The notes under the pieces were generated by a model that was not told where the DNA came from, did not search any database, and saw only the letters and a list, made by a program, of their open reading frames with translations. Shown piece after piece: positions 10,769 through 20,947 of a stretch of 64,000 bases of DNA (position 1 is its first letter; each line of letters begins with the position of its first letter). Source of the stretch: Isochrysis galbana (lineage: Eukaryota; Haptophyta; Isochrysidales; Isochrysidaceae). Location: assembly GCA_018136815.1 (NCBI GenBank), contig CM030932.1, positions 750,081 to 814,080 of the forward strand, read 5' to 3'. Position numbers and translations under genes: made by a program.

Positions 10769-11285
10769 ATGACCCGTGGCTCGAGGTTCATCTTCCTGGG
10801 TCGCATATTGAGGATGTGCATGCGGCATGGTTGGGGTGCACAAGGATCCCCGGCTCCGGCCTGCGAGCGAGCAGTTGATGCGGCATACGAATAGGCTGTT
10901 GACGTCAGGACGCACTGCGCTCTCGTCGCTTGGTACAGGCCCCCTCTGCTCACGATTGCTTGATGATCAAGCATGCGTGGTCGCCTGATATGAGCAGCGT
11001 CAAGTGGAAGTGGCATGGGAATGGGCATGGACATTGGGCAAGGAATGGGTCGATGTGAGGTGGGGCCAACAACATGCTCATGTTGGCTGGTTGCTGATTG
11101 AGATGCTCCGAGTCGACAGCGTCCCGATATTTGCTGTGCTCTCTGCTCACCCACAGCTGATGCTTTCTTTTCTTGTAGTACTAGAAGTATGTTCTGCATG
11201 TGGGCCATGTGGAGAGTTGTGTCGGTGTTGCTTGTGTGAACTTCATGATACAATAAACAATAAACATTTTAATGTTTGCTGCCGC
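10769..11285. other. FKBP 3' flank, no gene recognised
   Basis: No gene is supported. A possible polyadenylation signal, AATAAACAATAAAC, lies at about 11253-11266, some 480 bp after the FKBP stop. Confidence 0.3.
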
Positions 11286-11560
11286 AACTAAGTGCTTGTA
11301 CTTAGTAAAAAGCATGGGGAGGTGCCTCGCGCCCTCCCTCTTAGGCTCCAATTCCCCTCCGGGAGGGCTTATCGGCCATCCCCATGCCCATGCTCTGGCC
11401 CATGGCCCATGGGCCCAAGGCATGCCCCATCAAAACCACCCAAACCCCGCCAGTGGGCGCGGGTCGCGAGCCGCCCCCCCCCGCCCGCGCTAGGCCTGCC
11501 TTGCTCGAGCTTACCCCCCCCCCCCCCCCGCCCATCCCTGGTCGCCAGGCAAAGCCGGCA
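11286..11560 (+). repeat. R1-family repeat with palindromic leader (diverged)
   Basis: Starts AACTAAGTGCTTGTACTTAG, a variant of the palindromic leader found at 15671, 16382, 46505, 57886 and 62514, then reaches GCATGGGG and a C-rich body. The later GTGGGCGCGGGTCGCGAGCC matches the block near 850. Confidence 0.65.
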
Positions 11561-11639
11561 TACAGGGGCCTTTACCATTAAGCAGGACGAGAGTAGTACG
11601 AGCCGTGCCTAGGGTAGGAGAGGAGAAGAGGTCGAAAAT

Positions 11640-11935
11640 GAAACCCGATTCCGATTGCACCCAGAAGCGTGTAAAAGGGCGCGCGGGAGATTACAAATTC
11701 ACCCCGTTTAGTGTTTAGCGAGGAGGGCACAAGAGCTTGGGCAGGAGAAAGGTTGGTTGACTTCCCTTCTCTTCGAGAAGAGGAGGCGAGGGTGCTCCAC
11801 AACCCAAGGCCCTAGGCGTCCACACGGAGCTTTTGAGACCACGAGAGCGGGGGAAATAAAAGATTTATAACCGTACGTGCCGAAAGACGAGAACTATAAC
11901 CGTTAGTTTAAAGCTTCGCGGATGCGACCCTCCGG
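11640..11935. repeat. dispersed repeat related to 57460-57740
   Basis: CTTCCCTTCTCTTCGAGA, then GCTCCACAACCCAAG and GTGCCGAAAGACGAGAA correspond in order to 57576-57700. Weaker similarity extends upstream. No ORF is recognised. Confidence 0.65.
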
Positions 11936-12516
11936 CACCGCTCGACTCGACACACTTTTCGGGGAGGACAGGGCCCCTAAAGCCTAAAGCGCCGCGCTAG
12001 CTGCCGGTGCCGCTCGCGACGGAGTGGCCCAGGTTCCTCCGGCCTCCGGCACCGCTCGACTCGACACACCTTTGGTGGAACGCGGACTCAGTGTAGAGCG
12101 CCACCAAGTTTTATTTTGAAACGCGTAGCGCGCTAAAAGCTCAAAGAATCCAGGACATGGCGCCTCTCATTTCCTTGCATTTGCAAGTGCTCACGCCAAG
12201 CGCAGCTTTACTAGCTTGAGTAGCACGGCTACCCTTACGTTCATGCTAATGGAGATTCTATGGACATTCAACCTCCTTCCCCTCTCTCCCCAGGTGGAAG
12301 TTGGCAGTAGAAGCACGTTGCTGCACCGACTGAACGCAAACCTGCCTTTTTGCTTTCGTATCTCTCCACTACCTAGAATCGCCGGCCGCGCACCTCGTCA
12401 TGACTCTGCGATCGTGTCCACTTGGAGGCTACTTGGAGGCTAGCACCTTGGACCGAGACTTGAACTGCCCCCCAAGCCTAATCCAAGTGGGGGAGTTCGA
12501 GAAGAAAGGCGTGCGC
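11936..12516. other. no gene recognised; short internal repeat
   Basis: CTCCGGCACCGCTCGACTCG followed by ACACAC occurs twice (about 11931-11955 and 12046-12070), so part of the stretch is duplicated. Nothing else is recognised. It contains the 3' flank of the minus-strand gene that ends at 12517. Confidence 0.4.
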
Positions 12517-14643
12517 CTACCCCTCTTGCCGGGCGCAAGTGGTGGTGGACGAGGCACTTGGCGTGTCGAGAACACCAGCTCCGCCGGGCGATCCCCTCAC
12601 ATGGCTTCCGGCGCCTGGACAACTGCTCCACCCACTAACGGAGATGTCGGCCCAGCTCCCACCCATGCCAGCCCCGCCTTGGTTGCCGGCCTCCTCCGTG
12701 ACAATCGTACGGGCGATCCCCGTGGCGCTGGCGACGGCGCCGCCGTCTACCCAGGCCATCCTGCGCTCGTTCTCAAGCGGACGGACCAGAGCCGCGTCAT
12801 ACCTAGCCAGATTGTTCCTGTAGAGGAGAGAGTCGTAGACGGGAGCCAGCTTAACACGGAAGCGTAGCCACAAAAGAGAGCGGTAGACAAAGCACACCAT
12901 AGCTGCGATGAAGGCGAGCACGGCGATCGCCACCCCAAAAGAGATCCACAACGGTACTGAGTAGGAGCCAGGGGCGTACGGCTGCGAGCAGAAGTATGGG
13001 TCCCAGCCACTTGGATTGCCGACGTAGTTCGCCTCACAAAAGCACTGTGCCCGGCCGTCGTCCCCAATTACGCATCGGCCGTGAATCGGATGGCATTTGG
13101 CCTTGGTGCATGCATCCGACTCGGCGACCCCGATGAGGAGGGAGCCGCCACCCACAACAACGAGGCCGTCGGCGGCGAGGGCTAGTGCCGCGGAGGCTTC
13201 CGAGTCGTTGTGCGCGGGAAGCAGGCTCGAGGGCAGGAGGAGCGGTGCAAATACCTGCTCCGGGGCGGACTCGGAGGGCACTAGTGGGCCGCGTCCGACG
13301 TTGCTCATGTCGAGCGCGGGGAAGCGCAATGAGCACAGCACTGCGCCGTTGGAAGCGGGCTCTGGCGATGGGGCGGAGGCCAGAGGCGCAGCGCGCGTCC
13401 CGAACATTGAGAGGGCGTCCTGCTGCCTGCCGTGTGCGGAGCCCGCCGTCCCAGGCGCAATGTCTCCTACGCTATCGGCAACAGGTATAGGCGCACTCTG
13501 AGTCGTCTTGTTGGCACGCATCAGAATGAGCACCGTCCCCGATGCGTCGACAACAGGGTGCTGTCGCACGAGCTCGGCAGATGGAGGGCCGAGCGTTGCG
13601 ACAGGGCCTTCGGGGGTACCAACGGGCACGAGCGAGCCCTCGACGATGGCAAACTGAACGAGGGTGGCGCCAGTTGGGGCTGCAGCGCACACGAGAGCGA
13701 CGAGGGCCTGCGCAGCGTTGAAGACGGGATCGAGGCAGCCGCCTCCGCCACCGACGAGGTCCCCGACGGGAAACGATGAGGTGAGCACACCAGCCGTCGT
13801 CTCGATCAGGTGGAGCGTCCGATTTGCCATGGTGTGAGCGTCAGTGACGGTCAGGACGACCAAGAAGCCTCCGCTGTCGGGGGATCCGTCAGTGCGGCTG
13901 CGGCTGGGAATGTAGAGAAGGCGCTCGCCGGAAGTTGTGGGTCCAGCAGTCGGGTGGGGTTCCAGGGTTGTGGACGCAAAATGATTCAACTGCCCCGGGA
14001 GCGGCCGCTCCCAAAGAGACTGCCCCAGCCTGTCGACGCGCTGAAGGAGCAGGTGGGTCGCGTTGGAGGCGAGGGTCGCTGCGCCCTCCTCGCCGAGCGG
14101 GAGGAGCGCATGTGGCACGCAGCTGGCGCTGCTGCAAAGCGGTGTGCGCCAAGCAACGCTCCCGCTGGTGCGATCGAGGCTCCAGAGCGATGCCACACTC
14201 GTCGGGCCGCCGACGCGGCCGGCCTCGACTGGCTCGCGTACTGCAATCAAGTAGAGAGCTTCGCCGGCTGCAGTGAGCGTGAGAACGCACTCTTGCTGAG
14301 GCGCCCACGACCAAAGGCGGGATCCCGTGCTGCGAGCGAGCGCATGGATACGAGCGGAGGGTCCACCCTCGTCCTCCCCCAACACCCCAAGCGCGTACAC
14401 AGCCTCCCCAGTGAGAACACTGGCCGGCAGAGGAAGGAATCTTCCTCCTCGACAGCGGCCTGCTCGGTGGAAATCCAGCTTCCACACCGTCTGCACAGCC
14501 CCGCGGCGGGCGGAGAGGAGCCGGAGCTCAGTCAGGGCATAGGATACGAGCAGAGCCTCCCTTGCTCCAGCCGGAGAGAGGGAGAGGATGGGAGAAGGGA
14601 GAGAGAGGTTGGAGGCGGAGAGCGGGCGGCGGCCGAGAGACAT
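12517..14643 (-). CDS. type I membrane protein: propeller-like ectodomain, EGF-like module
   Basis: 708 residues from the ATG at 14643; the frame stays open upstream only through a CT microsatellite. The first approximately 520 residues are a string of short beta-rich segments with repeated LWSLDRTSG and IHALARSTGS, VAW and LWSW elements, as in PQQ-like beta-propellers. A Cys-rich EGF-like unit follows (CTKAKC, then HGRC, CFC), then one transmembrane helix (LWISFGVAIAVLAFIAAMVCFVY) and a cytosolic tail of about 120 residues. N-x-T sites in the first part fit a lumenal or extracellular side. No signal peptide is visible at this start, so a 5' exon beyond the microsatellite is likely missing from the model. 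It might be a receptor or sorting protein; the function is unknown. Confidence 0.7.
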   Translation of the reverse strand: MSLGRRPLSASNLSLPSPILSLSPAGAREALLVSYALTELRLLSARRGAVQTVWKLDFHRAGRCRGGRFLPLPASVLTGEAVYALGVLGEDEGGPSARIHALARSTGSRLWSWAPQQECVLTLTAAGEALYLIAVREPVEAGRVGGPTSVASLWSLDRTSGSVAWRTPLCSSASCVPHALLPLGEEGAATLASNATHLLLQRVDRLGQSLWERPLPGQLNHFASTTLEPHPTAGPTTSGERLLYIPSRSRTDGSPDSGGFLVVLTVTDAHTMANRTLHLIETTAGVLTSSFPVGDLVGGGGGCLDPVFNAAQALVALVCAAAPTGATLVQFAIVEGSLVPVGTPEGPVATLGPPSAELVRQHPVVDASGTVLILMRANKTTQSAPIPVADSVGDIAPGTAGSAHGRQQDALSMFGTRAAPLASAPSPEPASNGAVLCSLRFPALDMSNVGRGPLVPSESAPEQVFAPLLLPSSLLPAHNDSEASAALALAADGLVVVGGGSLLIGVAESDACTKAKCHPIHGRCVIGDDGRAQCFCEANYVGNPSGWDPYFCSQPYAPGSYSVPLWISFGVAIAVLAFIAAMVCFVYRSLLWLRFRVKLAPVYDSLLYRNNLARYDAALVRPLENERRMAWVDGGAVASATGIARTIVTEEAGNQGGAGMGGSWADISVSGWSSCPGAGSHVRGSPGGAGVLDTPSASSTTTCARQEG

Positions 14644-14647
14644 CTTC

Positions 14648-14649
<2 letters not shown>

Positions 14650-14737
<88 letters not shown>

Positions 14738-14752
14738 CCCCCCCCCCCCCCC
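14650..14752 (+). repeat. (CT)n microsatellite ending in a C-run
   Basis: About 80 bp of almost pure CT followed by 18 C. It lies just upstream of the ATG of the minus-strand gene, so it would be a GA-rich 5' leader or part of an intron there. Confidence 0.95.
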
Positions 14753-14899
14753 TCTATTCTTTCTCTCTCCACCCCTCCGTCTCTCTCTCCTTCCCTCCAT
14801 CCCTCTCTCTCCTTTCTCTCTCTCCCTTCGTCTCCCCCTGCTTCTTCTCTCTTTTCTATCGCCAACTGGTGTCTGTCTGAGTGGGTGGTGTGAGGAGAG

Positions 14900-15118
14900 A
14901 AAGAGCCATGAGAGGGAAAAGAGGAGGTAAAAATAAAAGGGGGGAGAGAGAGGGAGAGAGGGAGAGAGAGAGAGGGAGGGAGGGAGGGAGAGAGAGGGGG
15001 GGGGGAAGAGAAAAGGAAGGGAGAGAGAGGGAGAGGAAAAGGGAGAGAGCGGGGGCGAGGAAGTGAGAGAGAAGAGGGAGAAAGGGAGAGAAGAAGAAGG
15101 AAGGAAGGAAGGAGACTC
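14900..15118 (+). repeat. purine-rich GA/GGA tract
   Basis: Long run of GAGAGGGA-type sequence, nearly all purine on the plus strand, with G-runs. Not coding by appearance. Confidence 0.9.
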
Positions 15119-15212
15119 TCTGCCGGTGGGCGTCTTCATCAGTCATCAGCTCGCACGCGTGGCCTTTTCTTGTAGAGTGAGGATTAGTATTAGGGCCTTT
15201 CTAAAGGTCTAA

Positions 15213-15439
15213 AGGACTCTCGCCCTAGATGGGAAATACGTAATACGTATACCGTATTTGGCTAGAGGCCAAATACATATGGATTTAGCTGTATTTGAAG
15301 CGCGTCCTGGGTTGTAGGCCTCGAATGTATTTGAATTGTATTTGGCCGGAGGCCAAATACACATGTATTTGGCTGTATTTGTATTTGTATTTGCAGGCCC
15401 CAACATCGTATTTCCCATCCATGACTCTAGGACTCTCGC
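15213..15439. mobile_element. small MITE with GTATTTGGCC palindromes
   Basis: Inverted ends GATGGGAAATACG (15228-15240) and its complement (15407-15419) enclose 192 bp. An 11-bp direct repeat AGGACTCTCGC flanks it (15213-15223 and 15429-15439), a likely target duplication. Inside, GTATTTGGC followed by a few bases and GCCAAATAC forms repeated hairpins. Related copies lie at 18190 and 35626. Confidence 0.75.
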
Positions 15440-15651
15440 TCGCAATCCCGCTATGATCTATGATTTGCCATTCTCTCATTCTCTCAACTCCCTTTACTTC
15501 TGAAATTCTATATTGCGGAAACAGCGAACTTGGTTTTTCATTTTTGAAGCTGCAACGTGCCAAGTTGTTCCGTCATACCGTCATATGACACTTGCCATGG
15601 AACTGAGTATGATGTCATACATCTGATATCATATGATACTTGCTTCAAACA

Positions 15652-17341
15652 TCTACACTTATAAACCCGCAACTAAGTTTATACTTGGTTGACCCATGGG
15701 GGGGCACGAGCCCCCCCCTCTCTCCACTCCTCCCCTGCCATGGGGGAGGAACCACCCATCCTCCTGGCATGCCTGATGGCTTGCCAGGAGGCCACTGCCC
15801 CACTGACCCACTCTCTTCCCCACAGGCCCGCCCCATTCGCCCATCCTGGCCCCTCGTGACCAGCCCATTGCTCCAACTCCCCCTCCCCCCCTGGTCGACA
15901 GGCAGACAGGTGCAGACTGGGGGCCCCAGAGGCTCGGGAGCGCCAGCGAGGGAGAGGCAGGGGAGGCCAGGGCCCAGCCCCAGCCTCCTCTGCCCCCTGA
16001 GCTGGCCTCCAGGAGCCTCCAGGGGCCGCCAGAGGGCAGCTGGAGGCCTGCCGCAGGCGCGCCATCGCGCGTGCCGCAGGAGAGGGGAGAGAGAGCGCGG
16101 AAAAGGGGGTGGGCGCGAGCGAGAGCTCCGCCCACCGGAAAATCGGTAAGTCTCGCGCCTGTTTACAGGATAAGACGAGACAGAGTGGGCCGCCCACTCG
16201 GAGACACAGGAGGAAGGGGGGGAGAGATCACCGGGGGGTGGCGCGGGCCACCGGACCATATCTAAGCCCTCCACCCCAATCCCCCTAGTAGTGTACGGGG
16301 GGAGCCGCCTGATGGCGGGGGGAGAAGGGCCGGGGAATGGGGGTGTAGAGAGTATGCTACGTGCTACTTGTAGTGGGTAGGAACTAAGTTTATACTTAGT
16401 TCGCCCATGGGGGGGCACGAGCCCCCCTCTCTCTCCACTCCTCCCCTGCCATGGGGGAGGATCCGCCCACTCTCCTGGCACGCCTGATGGCTTGCCAGGA
16501 GCACACAGCCCTGCTGACCCATTCCTCTCCCCACAGGCCCGCCTGACTCGCCCGCCCTGGCCCGTCGTGGCCTGCCCATTCCTCTGACCAGCCCCTCCTC
16601 CCCCTGGGCCCCCCTGTTCAGGACCCCCCAGCCAGCTCCAGTCGACCCGCAGGGGCTCGGAGCGACAGCGAGGGAGAGGCAGGAGGGGCCAGGGCCATGC
16701 CCCAGCCTCACCTGCCCCCTGAGCTGTGCTCCCAGGCCCTGCAGGCCATCTGGGGACCTGAGCGAGGGGCCGCAGGCGCGCGCCATGGGCCCCCGCCGCA
16801 GGGAAGAGAGGAGGAAAAGGGAAGAGGGAGGGGAGGGGGGAGCGGCAGCTCTCCCCTCCGGCAGAAACGTGTCTTCTCGCCCCGTTTGGGTAAGAGAAGA
16901 CGGGGGCGCCAGAGCCAGGAGGGAAGGGCCGCGGCTCGCCGTGGCCACTCGCACTAGCGAGGGAGATTAGCGCTTCTGGGCCCCTATCTCACGAGTGCCC
17001 CCCCCCCCTGCGTTGCTTTTACCCGAAAGGGGTTTTCCCCCAGCGTGGACTCGAGGAGAGGACGCGCTGGGGTGCGCGGGGTCGGTGCGTGCACTGGGGG
17101 GAGGACAAATATCGAGGGGAGGGGGCGGTGCCCCCTCCCCCCGGTAGCACCCGGACACCTGGCTCGTCAGGCATGGCGGGATTCCGGGACGGAAAAGTTG
17201 TGTCCAATTAGCTAGTGGGGTTGGCTAGGATATAACATTAATTATTTTATTTTATTATTTACTTGTAGTGGGTAGTGGTTCCATTCGCCGCGAGTGCGGT
17301 AAGAATATTAAAAGGTTTTTTTTCTACACTTATAAACCCGC
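15652..17341 (+). mobile_element. R1 retroposon, outer copy, with 19-bp target duplication
   Basis: The 19-bp direct repeat TCTACACTTATAAACCCGC at 15652-15670 and 17323-17341 bounds the insert. The insert begins exactly with the leader AACTAAGTTTATACTTGGTT, then GACCCATGG, a C-rich body, and ends AAAAGGTTTTTTT. A second R1 copy is nested inside (16365-17275); without it this element is about 757 bp. TSD length and T-rich tail fit target-primed reverse transcription. On the minus strand a long frame (16481 to 15645) crosses the body but looks like GC-rich noise. Confidence 0.8.
16365..17275 (+). mobile_element. R1 retroposon, nested inner copy, with 16-bp target duplication
   Basis: TACTTGTAGTGGGTAG at 16365-16380 and 17260-17275 flanks the insert 16381-17259 (879 bp). 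It begins with the perfect palindrome AACTAAGTTTATACTTAGTT (16382-16401) followed by CGCCCATGG and is clearly related to the outer copy (same order: GCACGAGCCCCCC, CCTCTCTCCACTCCTCCCC, then CCACAGGCCCGCC). It ends in an AT-rich tail (TTATTTTATTTTATTATT). Confidence 0.85.
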
Positions 17342-18189
17342 CATTATGATAAAAATCTTCTTACTCAGTACCAGTACTTAGAATCGGATGCTGCATGCTG
17401 CTGCTCGATGACTAACCATTTCAAGCTCCCACAGCGGCATCCCCGGAGCGTCTCCACATGGCGCCGCCCCCACTCCACGGTCCACGGCGGTGTGACACTC
17501 GTCATCGCCGTCGTCGCCGCCGCCATCGTTGCTGCACATCAGGTTGGCGGCCATGGGGGGGGGAGGGGCTCGGAGCTGGGAGCGCCGGTATTTCCCGCGC
17601 CCGAACTTTTACTATTACTAGTAAAACTAGTTGAATTGTAGCCTCTAGTCTTGTCATATGACACTCAGTATCAGGTCTAGAGCAACTAATACTGAGATAT
17701 CATATATGATATCATATATGACAGAACAACTTGGGCAACGTGGCGATTTGCGATATGATATCCGATATGCGATATGCGATATGAGGCGGCGGCGGCGGTG
17801 GGCATGGGAGGTGGGAGGCAGTAGGAGGAGGAGGCGCGCCCGCAGCCTGCACGCATCCACGCATGGCTGTGGCTGGTGGCTGGCTGAGGCGCACTGCACC
17901 GGGGAAGCGCCGATTAGCGGCCCGACGCTCGCCCGCGCTCGCGTCGGACGTGGGCCCTCCGCGATAGTCGTGATAGTGATTTCTAGCTTGTTTACTGTTT
18001 ACGCGTTTACGTTTACGCGTATTCTTTTTACGCATCGTTGTGGCTGCGGGGGCTACCGCTACCGTCTTCCGTCTTCCGTGGGGGGTCCGGGGCCCAACGG
18101 GCACCGGAAAATATGATAATATGTGCTAGTTACGACACATATATCTATCCGGTATCCGGTATCCGGTGATCCGGTGAGGGCCAGCATCC
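17342..18189. other. no gene recognised; AT-rich palindromes
   Basis: 17690-17785 is a run of ATATCATATATGATATC-type palindromes (GATATCATATATGATATCAT, CGATATGCGATATGCG), a probable hairpin or fragile site. The remainder holds no supported gene. Confidence 0.5.
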
Positions 18190-18312
18190 TAGATGGGAGC
18201 AGATACGTATTTACCGTATTTGGACGAAGGCCAAATAAACTGCCTCAATATGACCTATGACCCTCCATATCCATACATATTTCATATTGTGTATTTGGAC
18301 GGCGGTGGCGCA
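18190..18312. mobile_element. GTATTTGGCC MITE, diverged copy
   Basis: CTAGATGGG, then CCGTATTTGGACGAAGGCCA, parallels the left half of the element at 15228. The right end (GTGTATTTGGACGG) is degraded. Confidence 0.55.
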
Positions 18313-18828
18313 GGCGCGCGCCGGAAGTCCCCACGCCATGATCCTCTTTTGGTCTCGTAGCTCGTAGACGGGGGGGGCCTAAGTAAGTAAGGCCTAATGG
18401 GAGGGTGAGGAGCAGATCATCAGAGAGAATCTGTGGGGAAGGAGAGATGACTGGGTACTCCCCCGCCCCATTATAACTTTATCACATTTCGGCATACATC
18501 TATCATCTACGAGTATGCTACTACTATAATATAATAGTCCTGCGCCTCGTCGGCCCAGATCTACCTCCTCCTGGGCTTCCTGCTCGCCGCCGCTTGGCGG
18601 ACGCGCGGACGGGCCCGACGGCTGCCCTGAAGGCGTGCCTTCCTGGCTCTCGTCGCTGCTCACGCGCTCCGGAGTCCGCCCAGCAGGCCCATCGGCCTCA
18701 GAGAACCAGCGCCCCCGCCCCCTCCCCCCCCCCCCCCCCCCTTCCCTCACCGGCCAAAAGACCGTGCCCACCCAGGAAGAGTGCCCCCCCCCATCCGCGG
18801 ACCACCTTAAGTGACACTTTAGCCGACC

Positions 18829-19638
18829 ATGTCGGCCTTCCTCCTCCTACTCTCTCTCTCTCTCCTCCTCCCTTCCGCGGCTTCTCCCGCAGCGCCTGCG
18901 CTGCTCCCCGCCATCCAGCAGCTCCGTGGCGGTGCGGGCTCTCGCATGGTGCTCGGCTCGTACGCAGCCGAGGTTGCTGGGCTCTTCAATAACATGAAGA
19001 CCCCCGCTTCGATTCTCGCGGGCGCCCTCGTCCCTCTGGGATTCCTTGCTCCCCTGCCTTCGCCACGGGCAGATGGCGAGCCATCACATGCAACGCTGAT
19101 CCGCAAGCTACATCTCGTCATTGCGACCGCTTCGCTCTCCTCTGAACTTCTCTCAGTCATGTGGGCGACCGTTGCAGTGAACAAGCTGACTGAGACGGCT
19201 GTTCAGCCAGCTGTCTCGACTTGGGCGCTGATCCAGCGCGACTTTGAGCTACCCTGGTTGGCGGTGAACGCGCATTTTGTCCTGGGCATGCTCGGCTTCA
19301 TGGCCATGGTCGGCTCACGCGCCTACCTCACCGCGATCGGCACGCCGTACGGATTGGAAGCAGCAGGATGCGCTACCGCTTCGCTCCTCCTCATGCTCAG
19401 CGTGGTGAATCGTGGCGTCGAATCCGGCGGGGGCGAGGGGCTACGATATGGGAGCAACATCCTTGCGCTCATTGTACGATACGTATCGCTCCTCCTCCAT
19501 CAAGCCATCTTCAAATTTGGCTTTCTTGAGATCTCCGCCATGGTCCTTGGAGGCGGTTCACTCGGCATGGCCATTGCATCTGGGGTCAAGGAGTACAGGG
19601 TATCGCTCAAGCAGACGGCGCCAACTCTGAAGAAGTGA
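18829..19638 (+). CDS. conserved-looking multi-pass membrane protein
   Basis: 269 residues, no intron, ATG at 18829 preceded by CCGACC. The N-terminus (LLLLSLSLLLPSAAS) is a signal peptide or anchor. About four more hydrophobic segments follow: LAGALVPLGFLAPL, a moderately hydrophobic LVIATASLSSELLSVMWATV, WLAVNAHFVLGMLGFMAMVG and a pair near the C-terminus (ATASLLLMLSVV, ISAMVLGGGSLGMAIASG). The tail is short and basic. A phenylalanine plastid-transit motif is not clear, although a short RGG-containing stretch follows the signal peptide, so a plastid membrane location is possible but unproven. I do not recognise the family. Confidence 0.65.
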   Translation: MSAFLLLLSLSLLLPSAASPAAPALLPAIQQLRGGAGSRMVLGSYAAEVAGLFNNMKTPASILAGALVPLGFLAPLPSPRADGEPSHATLIRKLHLVIATASLSSELLSVMWATVAVNKLTETAVQPAVSTWALIQRDFELPWLAVNAHFVLGMLGFMAMVGSRAYLTAIGTPYGLEAAGCATASLLLMLSVVNRGVESGGGEGLRYGSNILALIVRYVSLLLHQAIFKFGFLEISAMVLGGGSLGMAIASGVKEYRVSLKQTAPTLKK

Positions 19639-20559
19639 GTCGACGCGTCAAGTGCGGCGTCCATTGATGTGACGTAACATTTGCTGCGTACTGCGGACGG
19701 CGGACTCTACTTTCCGCTTGCTATGACCACGCTCTTCTAGTGACTGTCGCTCAACCCCTCTCTCCATGAATTGTTATCCCCTTTCTCCATGTACCCTCCC
19801 CATCTTGGTCCAGGCTCTAGCTTCGAGACTAGCGGCTGCGTTGCTGCCCAACCTTTACACTGCTGTCTTCTCTTCATCAAGATGGAAGAAGGGAGGTTTG
19901 GACGCCAGTCTAGGCCTTCTCTTGAGGCTCTCCTCTACTAGCTAGTAGATAGATGGTGAGAGGTAAAGAAGAGATGACCAAGATGGGGGAGGGAGAGAGG
20001 ACGCATAATGGTAGCGACGACAATTACGGATGCACTGGCCGAAGCAAGAGTAGGTAAGATGAAGCCAAGAGTGCAAAATTGAGTCACTACGACATGAAAT
20101 TGTGCACAAGGGGGGGCTTGAATACAAGCTTGTGTTCATTGAACTTAAGATCTGGGCCCTTGAAGCATACAGCATACGTATGATAAAATTTTCTTGGCCT
20201 GCGGCGCGTATTCAACAACTAGAGTCATCCGTAAGTTGGAGCAGCCATCCATCAACATATTGTTATAATAGGTAATAGGGGCAAATGGTGCCCCCCTCCT
20301 CCTCACCGGGCACTAACTTCCCTCTGCCTCTGGGGGGGGGCGTCAGTCACTCTCATGCCCTACCTCCTTGCGCATGGGCTGAGCACTCAACACACTGACC
20401 CAAACCCCCAGTCTCACAAAGACCCAAACATCGAAGTAAAACCGTACCCTGCAGCCTATGCCGAGGCTGCTGCTCACTTTGCCACGGCAGAACAAACAGT
20501 TCATACAATAATGTAGTCAGCACTATACACGTATGCATGTATGTAAATAAATATTGAAG
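19639..20559. other. no gene recognised
   Basis: 3' flank of the membrane-protein gene, then a GC-rich patch (20282-20470) of R1-like composition. No gene is supported. Confidence 0.35.
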
Positions 20560-20564
20560 TGATC

Positions 20565-20690
20565 TTTCTCTCTCTCCCTCCCTCCCTCCCTCCCTCCCTC
20601 CCTCCCTCCCTCCCTCCCTCCCTCCCTCCCTCCCTCCCTCCCCCCCCCCCCCCCCCTGCCCCCCCCCCCGCCCCCCCCCCTCTCTCCCGC
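20565..20690 (+). repeat. (CCCT)n microsatellite and C-runs
   Basis: About 70 bp of TCCC units followed by long C homopolymers. Assembly length here is unreliable. Confidence 0.95.
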
Positions 20691-20947
20691 TCCGCTCACA
20701 CCCACTTTTTTGGATAGAGAAATAGAGAGAGGCTGCTCTCTTACCCGCTAACATCACTATAATTACTATAAGCAGAGCATAAGAGCATGCGCGGTAGTAC
20801 CGCGGTAGGTATACAGTCGGGGCCTGGGTGACGATGCGCACGTGCGTGCGCGCGCGCGCCGCGGCACAAAATTCAGCATTCAACATCATTCGTAGTACCT
20901 ATGGTGATTGGTCTGGCACACCTACAATAAGGTGACTACCTGTGTAC

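Noticed and set aside
13810-14880. 356-residue plus-strand frame opposite the propeller/EGF-like gene
   Set aside because: It is the antisense of a better-supported coding region, and its end is a Ser-Leu repeat from the CT microsatellite.
15645-16481. 278-residue minus-strand frame
   Set aside because: It crosses the boundary between two separate retroposon insertions, so it cannot be an old gene; its composition is GC-rich noise.
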